DNA from: Bacillota bacterium
GTDB taxonomy: Bacteria > Bacillota > Clostridia > Lachnospirales > Lachnospiraceae
NCBI GenBank assembly: GCA_023424995.1
Contig: JAFADH010000189.1
Coordinates: 1-6,219 of the forward strand
Length of the DNA stretch: 6,219 nt
Direction of reading: 5' to 3'
The notes under the pieces are model-generated. The model worked only from the letters and a program-made list of their open reading frames with translations. It was not told the DNA's origin and did not search any database. The position numbers and the translations under genes were made by a program. Position 1 is the first letter of the stretch, and every line of letters begins with the position of its first letter. This document shows positions 4,525-6,219 of the stretch, one piece after another.

Positions 4525-6219
4525 ATGGAGAAATTTGTAAAAATAATTGACTATTTTATACAATACGAAATAATGAATCGATTTAATGAAATCGAATTAA
4601 AAAAAGGACAAGGTATATATATAAGCAAAGGGTCCTTTTGTGATGTTGATAATATTCAAAAGATAGTTAGTGACACTAAGGTTGATAAAATAAAATTTTT
4701 AGTTAAAAAAATTAAATTTAACGATAGTAAATATGGTTCACAAATATTGCCTGCGATATTGCAACTGTTGACAGATATTAATGGAAAAGACAAAATAAAT
4801 GAACGTTTGACAAGCATAATTGATAAGAATAAATATTGTTATACAAGCAATTATGATGAAGATATTTATGAAATTACAAATATTATCTTGGACAATACAT
4901 TGCTTGTTTTGTATCCCATTTTAGCTCATGGAAAAAGAAAAGTGCCATTGGTAACTTTTGAGTGTAAAATTGTAGCAGATAAGTATGTTATTGAGAATTA
5001 TAAAATACAGCAGGAAGCTTTCAGGGTGATTATTGCGAGTATACTGGATTGTGGATTAAGAGAAGTACATGGTGTTTTAGGTGATGAATTTTACAAATTG
5101 CTTAATTCCTTATCCAGTATTAATAACTCTGATATTTTTGAAACCATAGAGATCATTAATGAAGATATAAAAGGTAAATTTGTTAATGAGGGATTTACAA
5201 GCATATGGAATATAAAGAACTATGAAAGGTGGGCTGTAACTGAGGAATTAGCAATTACGATTGAAGCATTTAAGGAGTTACAGCAACCTATTTTTCGTGA
5301 AGAATTGAAACACTTAAGGGAGCTTACAAAGGACTCTATAATACCTAATATTATTCAGAAGTATCTGTATTCTAATGAAAAATCAGCATCTATAGATTCT
5401 GTTCAAAATAGTTTTCACTATGGCAGCTATGATAGTGGATTTTCTGTGAATGAAAAACAATGGAAGGTTGTATCAGCCTATAATTCCAACAATTTAATAT
5501 CTGTCAGTGGTCCTCCGGGGACCGGGAAAACTACAATTTTAAAAGAAATAATTGCTGATAATTTTGTTAGAAAAATTAAAGACTTAATTTCTGTTTGGGA
5601 TAAACCATGGGAAGAATTTGGACAAGGAAATCAAAAAGTATTTTGTTTTCCTTTTAATGGGGAATGCAATAAATCTATGGTACTGACTAGTACCAATAAT
5701 GATGCTGTTGATAACATAGGTCTAGAGCTGCTTAGAGAAGTGGAGTATTTTGGAGATATTGCCCGGGATGATTTATCAAGGCAATATGGGAATGAAACTC
5801 TTAAAGGAATCTTTTGCGCAAGGCTTGGGAAAAAAGATAATATGGATAGCTTTAATTTAGGAGCACTTAGACCCTTAATAAAGCTGCTAAAAAGTTCAGA
5901 TGATTATGACGAGCAATTATCATTGCAATTAACCGAAAGTTTTAAGCAGGTTTGGGAGTCGATAACTTCCGTTGAGACCGAAATCAAAGATTATATAAAT
6001 AGTCGGACAATCATTTTAAATCAATTAATGTCCGACGATTTGATTCCGAAAGAGATAACGATTGATTTAATCCAAGCTGCGAAGAATAAGATGCAGAACA
6101 ATTATGAAAATTTAACTGGATTAATAAAAGATAATGAAGGAAATCTTATTGTGTGTAAAAACAAGTTAAATGATATCAATAAGTCACTTACTGAGGCGTT
6201 AAATAATATAAAGCATGGT
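4525..6219 (+). CDS. UPF1/Dna2-like superfamily 1 helicase (AAA_11-type), N-terminal part, runs off the window
   Basis: The frame is open from ATG 4525 to the last base (565 codons, no stop). An in-frame TAA at 4504-4506 with no other start codon between fixes the start; GGAGG (4516-4520) lies 4 nt before it. Residues 1 to about 300 match no family I recognise. Helicase motifs then appear in order: N-E-K-Q at 309-312 (Q-motif-like Gln312), G-P-P-G-T-G-K-T-T at 329-337 (Walker A, Lys335), and V-L-T-S-T-N-N-D-A-V-D-N at 386-397 (motif Ia of the UPF1-like group). G-I-F-C-A-R-L-G follows further on. Residues about 515-563 are rich in Leu, Ile, Lys, Glu and Asn with heptad-like spacing, probably a coiled-coil insertion before motif II, which is outside the window. 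It should bind and hydrolyse ATP and act on DNA or RNA. Such large helicases are common in defence islands, but nothing visible proves that role here. Confidence 0.85.
   Translation, partial: MEKFVKIIDYFIQYEIMNRFNEIELKKGQGIYISKGSFCDVDNIQKIVSDTKVDKIKFLVKKIKFNDSKYGSQILPAILQLLTDINGKDKINERLTSIIDKNKYCYTSNYDEDIYEITNIILDNTLLVLYPILAHGKRKVPLVTFECKIVADKYVIENYKIQQEAFRVIIASILDCGLREVHGVLGDEFYKLLNSLSSINNSDIFETIEIINEDIKGKFVNEGFTSIWNIKNYERWAVTEELAITIEAFKELQQPIFREELKHLRELTKDSIIPNIIQKYLYSNEKSASIDSVQNSFHYGSYDSGFSVNEKQWKVVSAYNSNNLISVSGPPGTGKTTILKEIIADNFVRKIKDLISVWDKPWEEFGQGNQKVFCFPFNGECNKSMVLTSTNNDAVDNIGLELLREVEYFGDIARDDLSRQYGNETLKGIFCARLGKKDNMDSFNLGALRPLIKLLKSSDDYDEQLSLQLTESFKQVWESITSVETEIKDYINSRTIILNQLMSDDLIPKEITIDLIQAAKNKMQNNYENLTGLIKDNEGNLIVCKNKLNDINKSLTEALNNIKHG

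Noticed and set aside
1..6219. CRISPR arrays, tRNA or rRNA genes, insertion sequences
   Set aside because: I saw no regularly spaced repeats, cloverleaf-like sequence, transposase motifs or terminal inverted repeats in the window.

Overview
The window looks like chromosomal DNA from a low-to-moderate GC Gram-positive bacterium (Bacillota, probably a polysaccharide-degrading clostridium or Paenibacillus-like organism). I base this on strong GGAGG-type ribosome binding sites, a Lys-rich Gram-positive signal peptide on a secreted glycoside hydrolase, and the families of the carbohydrate enzymes. The taxonomic guess is an inference; no rRNA or marker gene is present.

Left part (1-4050), carbohydrate locus on the + strand. 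It opens with the C-terminal 244 residues of an FAD-dependent oxidoreductase of the FAD_oxidored (PF12831) type. This overlaps by 17 bp a cytoplasmic GH130-type glycoside phosphorylase/hydrolase, so the two are very probably translationally coupled. A 117-bp gap containing a 32-bp centre-symmetric palindrome precedes a secreted modular enzyme: signal peptide, clan GH-A-like TIM barrel with candidate catalytic Glu181 and Glu276, beta-sandwich, and C-terminal jelly-roll carbohydrate-binding module. A long hairpin ends this unit. A simple reading is that the secreted enzyme cuts a polysaccharide outside the cell, while the GH130 enzyme and the oxidoreductase act on imported oligosaccharides. No transporter is visible.

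Middle part (4051-4524). A closed 46-codon ORF with a good ribosome binding site lies just before an abrupt drop in GC content. It is followed by 293 bp of AT-rich non-coding DNA with a hairpin and a plausible extended -10 promoter.

Right part (4525-6219). An AT-rich gene, open to the window end, encodes at least 565 residues. It has an unrecognised N-terminal region of about 300 residues, then the Walker A and motif Ia of a UPF1/Dna2-like superfamily 1 helicase, then a long helical, partly coiled-coil segment. The composition break and the protein type suggest an accessory, possibly defence-related, island whose other genes lie beyond the window. This is the part most worth following up.
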